The notes beneath the pieces are model-generated. The model had not been told where the DNA came from. It searched no databases and was given only the letters and a program-made list of their open reading frames with translations. A stretch of 50,000 nt of DNA, taken from contig JANQOK010000006.1 of NCBI GenBank assembly GCA_028289645.1, positions 1 to 50,000 on the forward strand, given 5' to 3'. Origin of the DNA: Anderseniella sp. (GTDB lineage: Bacteria > Pseudomonadota > Alphaproteobacteria > Rhizobiales > Aestuariivirgaceae). Made by a program: the position numbers and the translations under genes. Positions 34,303 through 44,117 of the stretch are shown here, one piece after another (within the stretch, counting starts at the first letter, position 1; every line of letters starts with the position of its first letter).

Positions 34303-34377
34303 TTGTCATCCTAGGCCCTGTGCCGAGGATCCAGGCACCGTCGCAGTGGATCCTTGGGACAAGCCCAAGGATGACAA
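34303..34377. repeat. Dispersed palindromic repeat, variant family (75 bp)
   Basis: The ends are perfect reverse complements (TTGTCATCCT and AGGATGACAA), with GGATCC on each side of the centre. It shares the GTCATCC / GGATGAC ends with the 87-bp elements but has different arms (CCTGTGCCGAGGATCCAGG). It lies between the HpaB operon promoter and recQ. The stretch from 34122 to 34480 holds only this repeat and the dyads at 34203-34276. Confidence 0.75.
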
Positions 34378-34480
34378 CCGAAGGAAACCCAAGCCTTCCA
34401 ACGTTGGTGTCAGTGACAGAATTCATGTACTGAGTAACGTCACGCCGTCAAATCCGGATTCAGCACCAGGACAAGTTGCC

Positions 34481-36283
34481 TTGACCCAGACATCTGCAGC
34501 CATTCTCAGGGACGTCTTCGGGTTTGATGACTTTAGGGCAGATCAGGAGGTGGTGATCAGTCTTTTGTCGCGCGGCGAGAATGCGCTTGTGGTGATGCCG
34601 ACGGGTGCCGGCAAGTCGCTGTGTTACCAGGTGCCTGCCCTGCTGCTCGACCGCCCCACCATTGTTGTTTCGCCTTTGATTGCGCTGATGGACAACCAGG
34701 TGGCTGGCCTGCGCGTCAACGGCATTGCCGCCGGCGCCATCCACTCAGGGCTTTCGCGAGCAGAACAGGTCGACAACTGGCGGGCATTCGCGTCCGGTGC
34801 CTGCCGGCTGCTCTACCTGTCGCCGGAGCGCCTGATGACGGAGCGCATGCTGGCGGCACTGGAGAAACTTGACCCGGCCCTGATCGTGGTGGACGAGGCA
34901 CACTGCATCTCCAAATGGGGGGTGAGTTTCCGGCCCGAGTACGAACAGCTGTCGGTATTGTGCGAGCGCTTTCCCAATGCGGCCATAGGTGCCTTTACCG
35001 CAACCGCAGATGACGCCACCCGCAAGGATATCGCCGAGAAACTGTTCCGCGGCAGGGGCAAGATACTGGTGCAGGGTTTCGACCGGCCCAACCTGACCCT
35101 GGCAGTTTCCGCAAAGCGAAACTGGAAAACCCAGCTTCTGGCGTTCCTGGACGACAAGAGGCAGGCATCCGGCATCGTGTACTGCCTGTCACGCAAGTTT
35201 TGCGAAGAAGTCGCCGACTTCCTGAACCAGGACGGATATACGGCCATTGCCTACCACGCCGGACAGGACGCCGACCTGCGCGCCGTCAACCAGAACAGGT
35301 TCATGACCGAAGATGGCGTCATCATGGTGGCGACCATCGCGTTCGGCATGGGCATCGACAAACCCGACATTCGCTATGTGTGCCATCTCAATCTGCCGGG
35401 CAACATGGAATCCTACTATCAGGAAATCGGCCGCGCCGGCCGCGATGGCCTGCCGGCGGAGACGTTGATGCTCTACGACCTGTCGGACATGCGAATGCGG
35501 CGCCAGTTCATTGAGCAGGACGGTGAAGACGACGCCCATAAGGTGCGCGAGCATAAGCGCCTCGATGCGCTGCTGGCCTATGCGGAAGCCTCCGGATGTC
35601 GGCGCCAGGCGCTGCTGTCGTATTTCGACGAACCGGCCAGTGCGTGCGGCAACTGCGACAACTGCCTTGCGCCACCCGAACTCGAAGACGGCACAGACGA
35701 TGCAGTGCTATTGTTTTCAGCCATACGGCAAACCGGACAGATGTTCGGCGGCGCCCATATCATCGACATTCTGCGCGGCGCCGGGACACAGAAGATTTCA
35801 GACCGTGGACATGACGCGCTGGACTGCTACGGCGCCGGTGCCGGCCACTCCAAGGAGTACTGGAACGCCTTTGTCCGCCAGGCAGTTGCCGGCACCTACC
35901 TGACCATAAACATCCAGAAATACGGGGCGCTGCAGCTCACCGGGCGTGCCGAACAGATTGCACGCGGAGACGGGAAATTCGCATTGCGCCGGATTGAGGC
36001 GCTCAAACCTGCGAAAGCCAAAAAACCGGCCAGGGCCAAGGCCGGAGCAATCGAGGTCGCAGATGGCGACCGGGACCTGCTGGCATCCCTTAAGGCACTG
36101 AGGCTCACCTTGGCCCAGGAACGCAAGGTGCCTGCTTTTGTGATACTGCACGATTCGACTCTCAACGAGATCGCCAGTGCCCGGCCCACGACGCTGGATC
36201 AGATGGCATCCATCAGCGGTATCGGACCGCGCAAGCTGGAACAGTTCGGGCAGGCCTTCATGGATGTTGTGACCGGGCACTGA
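34481..36283 (+). CDS. recQ: ATP-dependent DNA helicase RecQ
   Basis: The protein of about 600 aa has all RecQ parts. The helicase core has VFGFDDFRADQEVV, Walker A VVMPTGAGKSLCYQ, DEAH box VVDEAHCISKWG, and FGMGIDKPDIRYVCHLNLP with QEIGRAGRDG. The zinc-binding module includes CGNCDNC after CRRQALLSYFDE, the RQC winged helix follows, and a C-terminal HRDC domain ends the protein (LNEIASARPTTLDQMASISG, then IGPRKLEQFG). It unwinds recombination and fork intermediates. No ATG fits: TTG at 34481 with AGGA upstream is my preferred start, and a GTG at 34346 lies inside a repeat and is unlikely. Confidence 0.95.
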   Translation: MTQTSAAILRDVFGFDDFRADQEVVISLLSRGENALVVMPTGAGKSLCYQVPALLLDRPTIVVSPLIALMDNQVAGLRVNGIAAGAIHSGLSRAEQVDNWRAFASGACRLLYLSPERLMTERMLAALEKLDPALIVVDEAHCISKWGVSFRPEYEQLSVLCERFPNAAIGAFTATADDATRKDIAEKLFRGRGKILVQGFDRPNLTLAVSAKRNWKTQLLAFLDDKRQASGIVYCLSRKFCEEVADFLNQDGYTAIAYHAGQDADLRAVNQNRFMTEDGVIMVATIAFGMGIDKPDIRYVCHLNLPGNMESYYQEIGRAGRDGLPAETLMLYDLSDMRMRRQFIEQDGEDDAHKVREHKRLDALLAYAEASGCRRQALLSYFDEPASACGNCDNCLAPPELEDGTDDAVLLFSAIRQTGQMFGGAHIIDILRGAGTQKISDRGHDALDCYGAGAGHSKEYWNAFVRQAVAGTYLTINIQKYGALQLTGRAEQIARGDGKFALRRIEALKPAKAKKPARAKAGAIEVADGDRDLLASLKALRLTLAQERKVPAFVILHDSTLNEIASARPTTLDQMASISGIGPRKLEQFGQAFMDVVTGH

Positions 36284-36322
36284 CGGCCCGGTCAAACGTT
36301 GCAATCCAGGCCGTTAAAGCCT

Positions 36323-36955
36323 CTAGGGCGAGATCGGATTGCGGCTGTCAGCCAGGATCTTGCCGCCAATGGCGACAAAACAAACCCCCGCGGCCCGCTC
36401 AATCCAGTGCTGGGCATTCTGAAACCGCGCTATCACCGGGCGTGACGACATGAACACAGCAACGATGGTGTACCAGGCCAGCGCACTTGCCATCACCAGA
36501 CCGATCATCACCATCATGCCCCACACCGGCATTGTATCGGTCATAGCGGTCGCGAACACGCTGGTGAACAGCACGATGGCCTTGGGGTTGGTCAGCGTGA
36601 CCAGAAAGCCGAACACCAGCGGGTTGCCGCGGTTCGACGCTCCTGTCTGGTCGATTGTGATCGTCGCAGGTTTAGTCAGGATCAGCTTGAGGCCCAGATA
36701 GGCCAGGTAACATCCCCCGCATATCCTCACCGTCCATGCAAGCCACTGGTATTCGAGCAGGATGGCAGACAGCCCGAGCAGGCTCAAGGTTGCATAAAGG
36801 CCAAGTCCGATCGTCACACCAATGGTTGTCAGAAGCCCGGCCGTGGTGCCCCGCGACATGGACGAGCGCACCACCGCCACAAAATCGGGACCGGGCAGCA
36901 TCAGGGCCGGAATGAAAATAGCAAATACACCCACCAGCACAATCGTCCACTCCAT
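36323..36955 (-). CDS. LysE family amino acid/metabolite exporter
   Basis: The 210 aa protein has about six membrane helices and the RhtB/LysE signature at the N-terminus: IFIPALMLPGPDFVAVVRSS, then TTAGLLTTIGVTIGLGLYA, with GFLVTLTNPKAIVLFTSVFA in the middle. Such proteins export lysine, threonine, homoserine or related metabolites by proton exchange. The ATG at 36955 follows AAAGGTG and gives the usual family length. It is convergent with recQ (39 nt apart). Confidence 0.9.
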   Translation of the reverse strand: MEWTIVLVGVFAIFIPALMLPGPDFVAVVRSSMSRGTTAGLLTTIGVTIGLGLYATLSLLGLSAILLEYQWLAWTVRICGGCYLAYLGLKLILTKPATITIDQTGASNRGNPLVFGFLVTLTNPKAIVLFTSVFATAMTDTMPVWGMMVMIGLVMASALAWYTIVAVFMSSRPVIARFQNAQHWIERAAGVCFVAIGGKILADSRNPISP

Positions 36956-37423
36956 CGAAACACCTTTCTGATTTGAAAAGAACTCAGCATGGATCATTTT
37001 CACCGGCAGGGTAAAGTGGTGATGTGCGGAGCTGAACTACAGATATCTGCCGCAACTATTGAGCGCCACGGCTCGGTAGTCGCCGCTTTGCCAGTGCTTC
37101 AGGTGCAAGAGGCCGTCACTGGGGTGGATGCTGTCCGCACTCGGGTACAAGGTGCCGGCAAACGAGAGGGCGTTCATGACGTCTTCGCCTGCCACCCGGA
37201 CATCCTGGAAAACAACGACTACATCCGGCTGCCGGACGATGATCTCGAAATCAAACCGCAAGCTGTTGACATGTCGCTTTGTGCGGTGCGTGAGCATGAT
37301 CCGTGGCACGCCCAGGTGGACCGCTTACGGAACTAGTCAGAGTCAGGTCTACAAGACCGACGACCGTGTCAGGCGCTGTGCTATCATCGATAGCTCAGCT
37401 TACCAGCCGGCAAGGCATTGAAC
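36956..37423. other. Region without a confidently assigned gene
   Basis: Only short frames occur in these 468 bases. The most protein-like is a minus-strand frame at 37037-37309 (90 codons), with EIIVRQPDVVVVFQDVRVAGEDV and SIHPSDGLLHLKHW. It could be a small gene or the remnant of a larger one, but I recognise no family and it has no clear ribosome binding site. This is the left border of the glycan-related block. Confidence 0.3.
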
Positions 37424-39073
37424 ATGGATGTCAAAAGGTACGATGTTTGCGTAATCGGCGGCGGCCTGACGGGACTGATGACGGCCAGGGCCGCGCTGGC
37501 AAACGGCAAGACAGTCCTGATGGTGGAACGGGGCTCGGAATACCGTCCGCACCAAACCGACAGAAAAAGCTGGTGGAAAGAAACGGTAGCCTCCGAACAT
37601 GATGAGTTCACCGGCTATGTTCATTACCGGAACCGGTTCGACGGTGATCAGGACTATTTCGATGATCTCGTCCAGAATGAGTCTGGCAAGCCACCGTGGA
37701 GCTTCAAGTACAATATGTGGTATGGCCTCGGCGGTTCTGCTCAGATGTGGAGCGGACTGGCCTGGCGGCTGGTGCCGGCGGATTTCAAGACAAAGAGCAG
37801 TTTCGGGTATGGCTTTGACTGGCCCATTGAATACGCGGACCTGGAAAAGTACTACGACCGGGCCGAGCAATTTCTGGAAGTTTCCGGACCGGACCACTCG
37901 GTCAGGAAAAACCTGAAATATTGGCCCTGGAACAACAACTTCACCTATCCCCACTTCCCGCTCAGTTATCTGGATCAGCGCTTTCAGGACATTATCGGCG
38001 ACCTGGGTGAACTGGTACCGCAACCCCATGCAGTCAGAAACAAGCCTGTCGAAGACGGCGGCTGCATCGGTGCCAAGACATGTGTCAGCTATTGCGCGTC
38101 CAAAGCCATATTCAAGTCAGGTGAGCGAATACTGCCCGGCATCATTTTTGACAGCAATCTGGAGATCCGGCTGCAAACTGCAGCGGTCAGGCTGGACTGG
38201 GATCAGGGCAGAATAACAGGTGTGACTTGTCGCGACAGTGCAGGCGGCAAGACGTTCATGGTAGAAGCTGACAAGTATTTCTTGTGCGGCAACGCCTTCG
38301 AGAACGTCCGGCTGATCAAATACTCGGAACAGCAGAACGCGAAGAAGTTCGGCCGCGCCTCCAGAATGGTCGGACGTTTCTTTTCATCCCACGGTGCGGT
38401 GACCTACACCTGCATCACCGAAAAGGACGTTTTTCCGGTCAGGGGCCGCCCCACCCATGCAAGTGTGATTGAATGGGTGGACCGAGAAAAGCACTCCCGC
38501 GTCGGCGGCATCACGCTGGAGGTCTGGAACAATGATTTCACGCTGGGCTTTGCGCCATGGCGCCACATGGAAGAACATGTGAAACGTGGCCACTGGGGCG
38601 GGCACCTGTTCAGCCTGGTGAAATCGTTCGAGCGTCGGTTCTGTATTTCCATGGTATTTGAGACTGAAATGACCAGGACCAAGACCTTGTCGCTCAGTCC
38701 GAGCAAGGTTGACAAGTTTGGAATTCCCGTGGGCAGAGTGGACACAGGCTTTTCTCCGGTCGATCGCCGCACCCTTGACCGGTTGCAGTCATTGTCCGGA
38801 AAAATCGGCAGTTGCGACGGCATTTCCGAGTTTTTCCGGAACGGGCGCGGCATCAACGGCAACCACCCGCTGGGAGGATTGAGAATGTCCAGATCCGCCA
38901 GGGAGGGCGTGGTAAACGATCGCTGCAAATCTCACGATTTTGACAATCTTTACATTCTTGGCGGCGGCGCGTTTTGTTCCACAGGCACCTTCAATCCAAC
39001 GCTGACAATCGCTGCACTTGCCATCCGCGCCTTCGAAGATCCAACACTGGGCTGGAACAATGTCCCCTACTAA
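37424..39073 (+). CDS. GMC-family FAD oxidoreductase
   Basis: The 549 aa protein has an N-terminal FAD site (DVCVIGGGLTGLMTARAAL, VERGSEY), a MWYGLGGSAQMWSGLAWRL segment like those of gluconate/pyranose dehydrogenases, and the C-terminal active-site block GNHPLGGLRMS followed by YILGGGAFCSTGTFNPTLTI. It probably oxidises a sugar or other alcohol. No signal peptide is visible. The start codon has AAGG 8 nt upstream. It overlaps a small downstream gene by 14 bp, probably its subunit, and is next to glycan synthesis genes, so the substrate may be a glycosyl group. Confidence 0.87.
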   Translation: MDVKRYDVCVIGGGLTGLMTARAALANGKTVLMVERGSEYRPHQTDRKSWWKETVASEHDEFTGYVHYRNRFDGDQDYFDDLVQNESGKPPWSFKYNMWYGLGGSAQMWSGLAWRLVPADFKTKSSFGYGFDWPIEYADLEKYYDRAEQFLEVSGPDHSVRKNLKYWPWNNNFTYPHFPLSYLDQRFQDIIGDLGELVPQPHAVRNKPVEDGGCIGAKTCVSYCASKAIFKSGERILPGIIFDSNLEIRLQTAAVRLDWDQGRITGVTCRDSAGGKTFMVEADKYFLCGNAFENVRLIKYSEQQNAKKFGRASRMVGRFFSSHGAVTYTCITEKDVFPVRGRPTHASVIEWVDREKHSRVGGITLEVWNNDFTLGFAPWRHMEEHVKRGHWGGHLFSLVKSFERRFCISMVFETEMTRTKTLSLSPSKVDKFGIPVGRVDTGFSPVDRRTLDRLQSLSGKIGSCDGISEFFRNGRGINGNHPLGGLRMSRSAREGVVNDRCKSHDFDNLYILGGGAFCSTGTFNPTLTIAALAIRAFEDPTLGWNNVPY

Positions 39074-39443
39074 GACTGACGGATTTGCAGACTTTGAAAT
39101 CCTGATGCTTGATGCTTTGGTGCCGCTATCAGTTCAGCACCGCGTCCCGGCTGTCAGGAAGATCTGGTCCGGCATTCTGCAAACTGATGCTGGCCGCGAC
39201 AGCCTCGCCAACCTGTATGAAATCTACTTGAGCATGGACTACAGCGCCTCACATTTTGTCTCGTTTGCGCTGGCAGATAAAAACATTCACATGAAGCGCC
39301 TTTCAAGCGCGATCTATAAGGAGATGTTCCAGGACCATAATTTGATTGAACAAATAATTGGTCGCACTGTCACCAACGGCAATGAGCAGTGCCCCTACTG
39401 GGACAATTTCGCCTACAGCAAAGCAGTGAAAAGACAGACCTAG
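39060..39443 (+). CDS. Small partner protein of the GMC oxidoreductase (unassigned)
   Basis: The 127 aa protein starts inside the end of the GMC oxidoreductase gene (14-bp overlap), as a small subunit often does. It has an alpha-helical look (FEILMLDALVPLSVQHRVPA, LANLYEIYLSMDYSASHFVSF) and no signal peptide or cysteine cluster. By position it resembles the small subunits of gluconate- or sorbitol-type dehydrogenases, but I do not see their signature. The function is inferred from the overlap only. Confidence 0.7.
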   Translation: MSPTKTDGFADFEILMLDALVPLSVQHRVPAVRKIWSGILQTDAGRDSLANLYEIYLSMDYSASHFVSFALADKNIHMKRLSSAIYKEMFQDHNLIEQIIGRTVTNGNEQCPYWDNFAYSKAVKRQT

Positions 39444-39460
39444 CTGCAGCTAACGACACC

Positions 39461-41218
39461 CTACTCGTCCAGTTCCAGCGCGTCGCGCCAGTAAGCCTGC
39501 GACGTCAGATGGGCATATCGCTGCAGGAAGCGGATTTTCACAGCCGGGGCGTACCACAGCATCTTTGCAGTACGCCACAGACCGGTCACGATTATCTTTA
39601 GTCCTCTGAATTGATCGATTTCGGCAATAAAGCCGGTGCCTGGAGCCATTGAGTAAAGCACGCGCCGGTAACCGAAAACCTGGCCGCTCGCATCATATGC
39701 GGTTTGAAGGCGTATGCTTGAGCGAAGAACAGCAGTGGGCAGGAGATGCCCGCACAAGGTTAAGTTGCGCAAGGCACGTTTTGGCCAGGAGGCATTCTGG
39801 TCGCGATATTCGACGATCAAATCACTGACGTCGACTTTTCCGTGCACTTCGACTTGCGTGCCGGCCTTCAGGCCGGCTCTTGCTGATGAGGCGCCCGGGT
39901 CGTGTTCGAACACGCCTGGGCCAGCCAGTATGTCGGACAGGGCCCTCAGGCCGGCTTCAGCCGTTTCGTACCGATAAGTCAGAGCCGCATGCCAGAAACT
40001 GCGGATGCAAATGCGAAAGGTCTTGCGCCTTTCGATCTTCAGGTGACCATTGAGGTAGTGAGCAAGCTGATGCCGGGTGTCGAGATATCTTGATAATGGC
40101 CCGTCCTTTTGGGCAAACGCCGGCTGCAGCGAGCAGATACCGTTGACGGTGACGTTCTGAAATCGGTTTCGCAGACCAAAATCCACATCATCACCGCGCA
40201 CAAAGAACGGATAAGGAAGTCCGGCATCTTTCAGAGGAAAACCAAAGAACCACCAGGCACCGTAGTGCATCCGCTGCAGCGCCTCGTGGGCCAGTACGTT
40301 CTGGGCAACTGAGACATCGACGTTGTGGTTCAGCGAGACGCAGTACTCGTCAAACACGGCCCCGGCTTCATGCTGAATGTGGGGAGCTGATTCAAGCAGC
40401 ATGGCTCCGGCAATCGCCATCTTTTCGTCGTTTGCGTAAAGCAGCAGATCGTACGTGCGGCGCAAAGCCTCCAGTGAACAGGACGCATCGTCATCCATGA
40501 ACAGAAGATGCGTGAATTTTCCGGCTTGCCTGGCTTCAAGGATCGCCCTTGCAAAACCTCCCGCCCCGCCCAGGTTCTTGTTGGGAAATACTGTTGCACC
40601 AAAATGTTCGTGAGCTTCCAGGTTCTGGCTGTTGTCCACCACCATCAGGTCAATGTCACGTTCCTTCTCTGCGGCAGTGAAATTCGAAATCCGCTCGATG
40701 GCCGGAACAATGTGAGCCTGGCGGTTGAAATGTGTGATCGCGATCCCGAGTGCAACATGTCTATTGGGCTTCGATTTGGTCGTTACCGCCACATCATGAA
40801 GCCGGCAGTTTTCAATGGCGGCTATTTCCAGGAACAGCAGACCATCCTTGAGATCCTGCCACTGCGGCACAGGCAGTGTCACTTTGGTCCGCTGTCCCGA
40901 TGACATTGCCTCTGCCAGCAGGAACGTGGCTGACGCCATCGACACATGCCTGGCGTTGATCTTGCACCTGCCTGAGACCACGACTTCAAACTTCAGGTCT
41001 TCGATGTTCGTGTAGCTTCGGTACTTGGCAACGCTTAAGGCATTGAAGTAGCTGTCAAAAGTGACAACGCAATTGTCCGATATTTCAAATTCATTTTTGG
41101 AACTGTCGTATAAGCACATCCCGTTTGCATGAAAAAACAATTCTTCATTCGATATAAAATCAATGCTTGGCCAGACAAACTGGAAAAACCGGTATCCTCT
41201 GGTGGTCTGAGCTTTCAT
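39461..41218 (-). CDS. GlfT2-like galactofuranosyltransferase
   Basis: The 585 aa protein has an N-terminal beta-rich domain and then a GT-A glycosyltransferase domain with the GlfT2 features: GIAITHFNRQAHI, FPNKNLGGAGGFARAI, the metal-binding FMDDDAS, GAWWFFGFP and the acceptor-site FFVRGDDVDFGLRN. Mycobacterial GlfT2 builds the galactan chain from UDP-galactofuranose. The UDP-galactopyranose mutase gene lies immediately upstream (17 nt), which supports the donor. It probably makes a galactofuranose polymer or lipopolysaccharide O-chain. Confidence 0.9.
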   Translation of the reverse strand: MKAQTTRGYRFFQFVWPSIDFISNEELFFHANGMCLYDSSKNEFEISDNCVVTFDSYFNALSVAKYRSYTNIEDLKFEVVVSGRCKINARHVSMASATFLLAEAMSSGQRTKVTLPVPQWQDLKDGLLFLEIAAIENCRLHDVAVTTKSKPNRHVALGIAITHFNRQAHIVPAIERISNFTAAEKERDIDLMVVDNSQNLEAHEHFGATVFPNKNLGGAGGFARAILEARQAGKFTHLLFMDDDASCSLEALRRTYDLLLYANDEKMAIAGAMLLESAPHIQHEAGAVFDEYCVSLNHNVDVSVAQNVLAHEALQRMHYGAWWFFGFPLKDAGLPYPFFVRGDDVDFGLRNRFQNVTVNGICSLQPAFAQKDGPLSRYLDTRHQLAHYLNGHLKIERRKTFRICIRSFWHAALTYRYETAEAGLRALSDILAGPGVFEHDPGASSARAGLKAGTQVEVHGKVDVSDLIVEYRDQNASWPKRALRNLTLCGHLLPTAVLRSSIRLQTAYDASGQVFGYRRVLYSMAPGTGFIAEIDQFRGLKIIVTGLWRTAKMLWYAPAVKIRFLQRYAHLTSQAYWRDALELDE

Positions 41219-41235
41219 TGTGTCTGACAGTTCAT

Positions 41236-42411
<1,176 letters not shown>

Positions 42412-42555
42412 TTAGTCAGTATACGACTATATAAATTGAGGCAACTTGTGGGAAGATAACAAGGGTACCTTTTAAATTTCTATTTGCGATGATTGGTGCA
42501 ACAATTGAGCGTATCTTAGTCTCGTCGTATCCGCTCGTCCGCCAAGGTAGCTGCA

Positions 42556-43482
42556 ATGCGAATTGCCATCCTCGTTTGCACCCGCAGTCAGCCTCGCGAC
42601 ATGGTGCAGACCCTGACGTCGCTCGGGCAGCTCGCACTGCCGGCAGCTTCCACCTGCGACCTCATCATCGTGAACAACGCGCCCGAGCCTGCAAGCGCCG
42701 GTGAATTTGAAAGCCATGTCAAAACACTTCAGACCACCGTGCTGCATGAACCGACGCCGGGACTGTCGCGAGCCCGCAACACCGGGGTCGCCGAGCTTGA
42801 CGCGGACTATGTGATCTTCACCGACGATGACGTTACGGTTCCCGCAGACTGGCTGGCGGCATACGCAACAGCCTTCCGGCGATATCCGCAGGCAGCTTTC
42901 TTCGGCTCCGATATCATACCGGTGTTCCCGGGCGCAGACAGCACGTGGGCTCACGCCCTTGCCGCGGCTGCGGGCAGTTGTTTTGCCCGGTTCCAGGTTG
43001 GACCACACGACAAGCCAATAGATGCCAACAGCCGTGCTGCACTGCATCCGTTCGGCGCCAATATGGCGTTCCGCGTCGATGCGCTCAGGCGCTTCAGTTT
43101 TGACGAAAGTCTGGGCCGCCAGCCGGACGGCATGGTGCTGAGCGGTGAGGAGACCGGACTGGTCGCAGACATGGTTGCTGCCGGACACGTCGGCTGCCTG
43201 ATCGCCGGCAACCCGGTCAACCACCACATATCGGCTTCCCGGCAAACCCTGGAGTATGTCAGGCGGTATTACCACGGCCAGGGCTGGCTGCAGGCACGAA
43301 ACGCCATCAAGTCAGGAGGATGGGCGGCGCGGCTAGACCGGATCCTGTCGCTGGCCGCAGCCTGCCTGTTCCGGCTGTTGCGGGCTGGTGCCCGCGCGCT
43401 GCCGGCCAGGACACCGGCCGTGTGGCTTGAACGCCAGCACGGCCATTTCAGCGGCCGCGTGGCGGCGTTTCGAAACGCATAA
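42556..43482 (+). CDS. Family 2 glycosyltransferase
   Basis: The 308 aa GT-A enzyme starts MRIAILVCTRSQPRDMVQTL. It has the nucleotide-sugar site LIIVNNAPEP, the GLSRARNTGVAELDADYVIFTDDDV stretch (given here as adjoining motifs; the DDD triad binds the metal) and a C-terminal SGEETGLVADM acceptor motif. It ends in a basic, hydrophobic C-terminus (LSLAAACLFRLLRAGARALP) that may contact the membrane. The donor and acceptor are unknown. It lies next to the galactofuranose genes and probably acts in the same surface glycan. Confidence 0.9.
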   Translation: MRIAILVCTRSQPRDMVQTLTSLGQLALPAASTCDLIIVNNAPEPASAGEFESHVKTLQTTVLHEPTPGLSRARNTGVAELDADYVIFTDDDVTVPADWLAAYATAFRRYPQAAFFGSDIIPVFPGADSTWAHALAAAAGSCFARFQVGPHDKPIDANSRAALHPFGANMAFRVDALRRFSFDESLGRQPDGMVLSGEETGLVADMVAAGHVGCLIAGNPVNHHISASRQTLEYVRRYYHGQGWLQARNAIKSGGWAARLDRILSLAAACLFRLLRAGARALPARTPAVWLERQHGHFSGRVAAFRNA

Positions 43483-43494
43483 GTCCGGCTGCGA

Positions 43495-43704
43495 ATGAAC
43501 GTTTCCGACAGCCTGCTGGAGGGTATCTCGCTTTGGAGCGAACTCAATCCAATACAGAGTGTCGACGAGATCATGGACCGGGCCTTGCAATACTGCGATC
43601 TCGCGGTGTCGATGGGCCTTGGCGCGATCCGTACCCATGTTGACACCTGCGACGATGATCTTAAAGGTGTGGAAGTGCTACTCGACGTGTGTGCGAAGCT
43701 GTGA
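43495..43704 (+). pseudogene. Remnant of a cytosine-deaminase-like amidohydrolase
   Basis: A 69-codon frame corresponds to an internal part of cytosine deaminase-type amidohydrolases: LLEGISLWSELNPIQSVDEI, ALQYCDLAVSMGLGAIRTHV and DTCDDDLKGVEVLLDVCAKL. It lacks the N-terminal metal-binding HxH and everything after about residue 140 of a protein of about 420 aa. No continuing frame is visible downstream. It appears to be a decayed fragment, 12 nt after the glycosyltransferase. Confidence 0.75.
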
Positions 43705-44117
43705 GCGGACAGAACAGTGCCCAAGCACGCGTGAGCAGTGCCCGCTTCACTTCATCTAAGCGCAAATCTGCATATTTTGGCCTGACACTGTTTCCTGCAA
43801 TTGCGGGCGCACATGAAGATTTGCTGTCGGCAACAATTCTTTTGAAATGCCCACCACATACGTTCTGCAGGTTGTGAGAGCTGTGACCGAACCGCGCCTC
43901 AGGTCTTCCCGACGCTTTCAAAAGAAAGCGCTTGAGATATGATATGTTATAACGTAGTTAACTTTCCAGGTTAGTCCCTGCCGATCACCGGCTTCATGGG
44001 GCGCCGTGATCTGCCAACAGCCAACGCAGCAAACGATGCGAAGATCACCAACAACCAAACGATGCACGATGCGCGCGGCATGAAAAGCATCAACAGTATC
44101 TTTTCAGAGAGGTTTCT
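43705..44117. other. Non-coding stretch upstream of the COG0523 GTPase
   Basis: No convincing gene is seen in these 413 bases, and short frames on either strand lack similarity and ribosome binding sites. It is partly AT-rich and contains a Zur-like site (annotated separately). The left part may be residual DNA of the decayed amidohydrolase locus. Confidence 0.5.
43943..43956. promoter_or_regulatory. Zur-like operator upstream of the COG0523 GTPase gene
   Basis: TATGTTATAACGTA is a 14-bp near-perfect palindrome around GTTATAAC, the core of Zur boxes in proteobacteria (consensus GAAATGTTATAnTATAACATTTC). The flanks extend the match on the left (GATATGTTATAA) and weakly on the right (AACTTTC). 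It lies about 160 bp before the gene for a zinc-related GTPase. A regulatory role is inferred. Confidence 0.5.
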
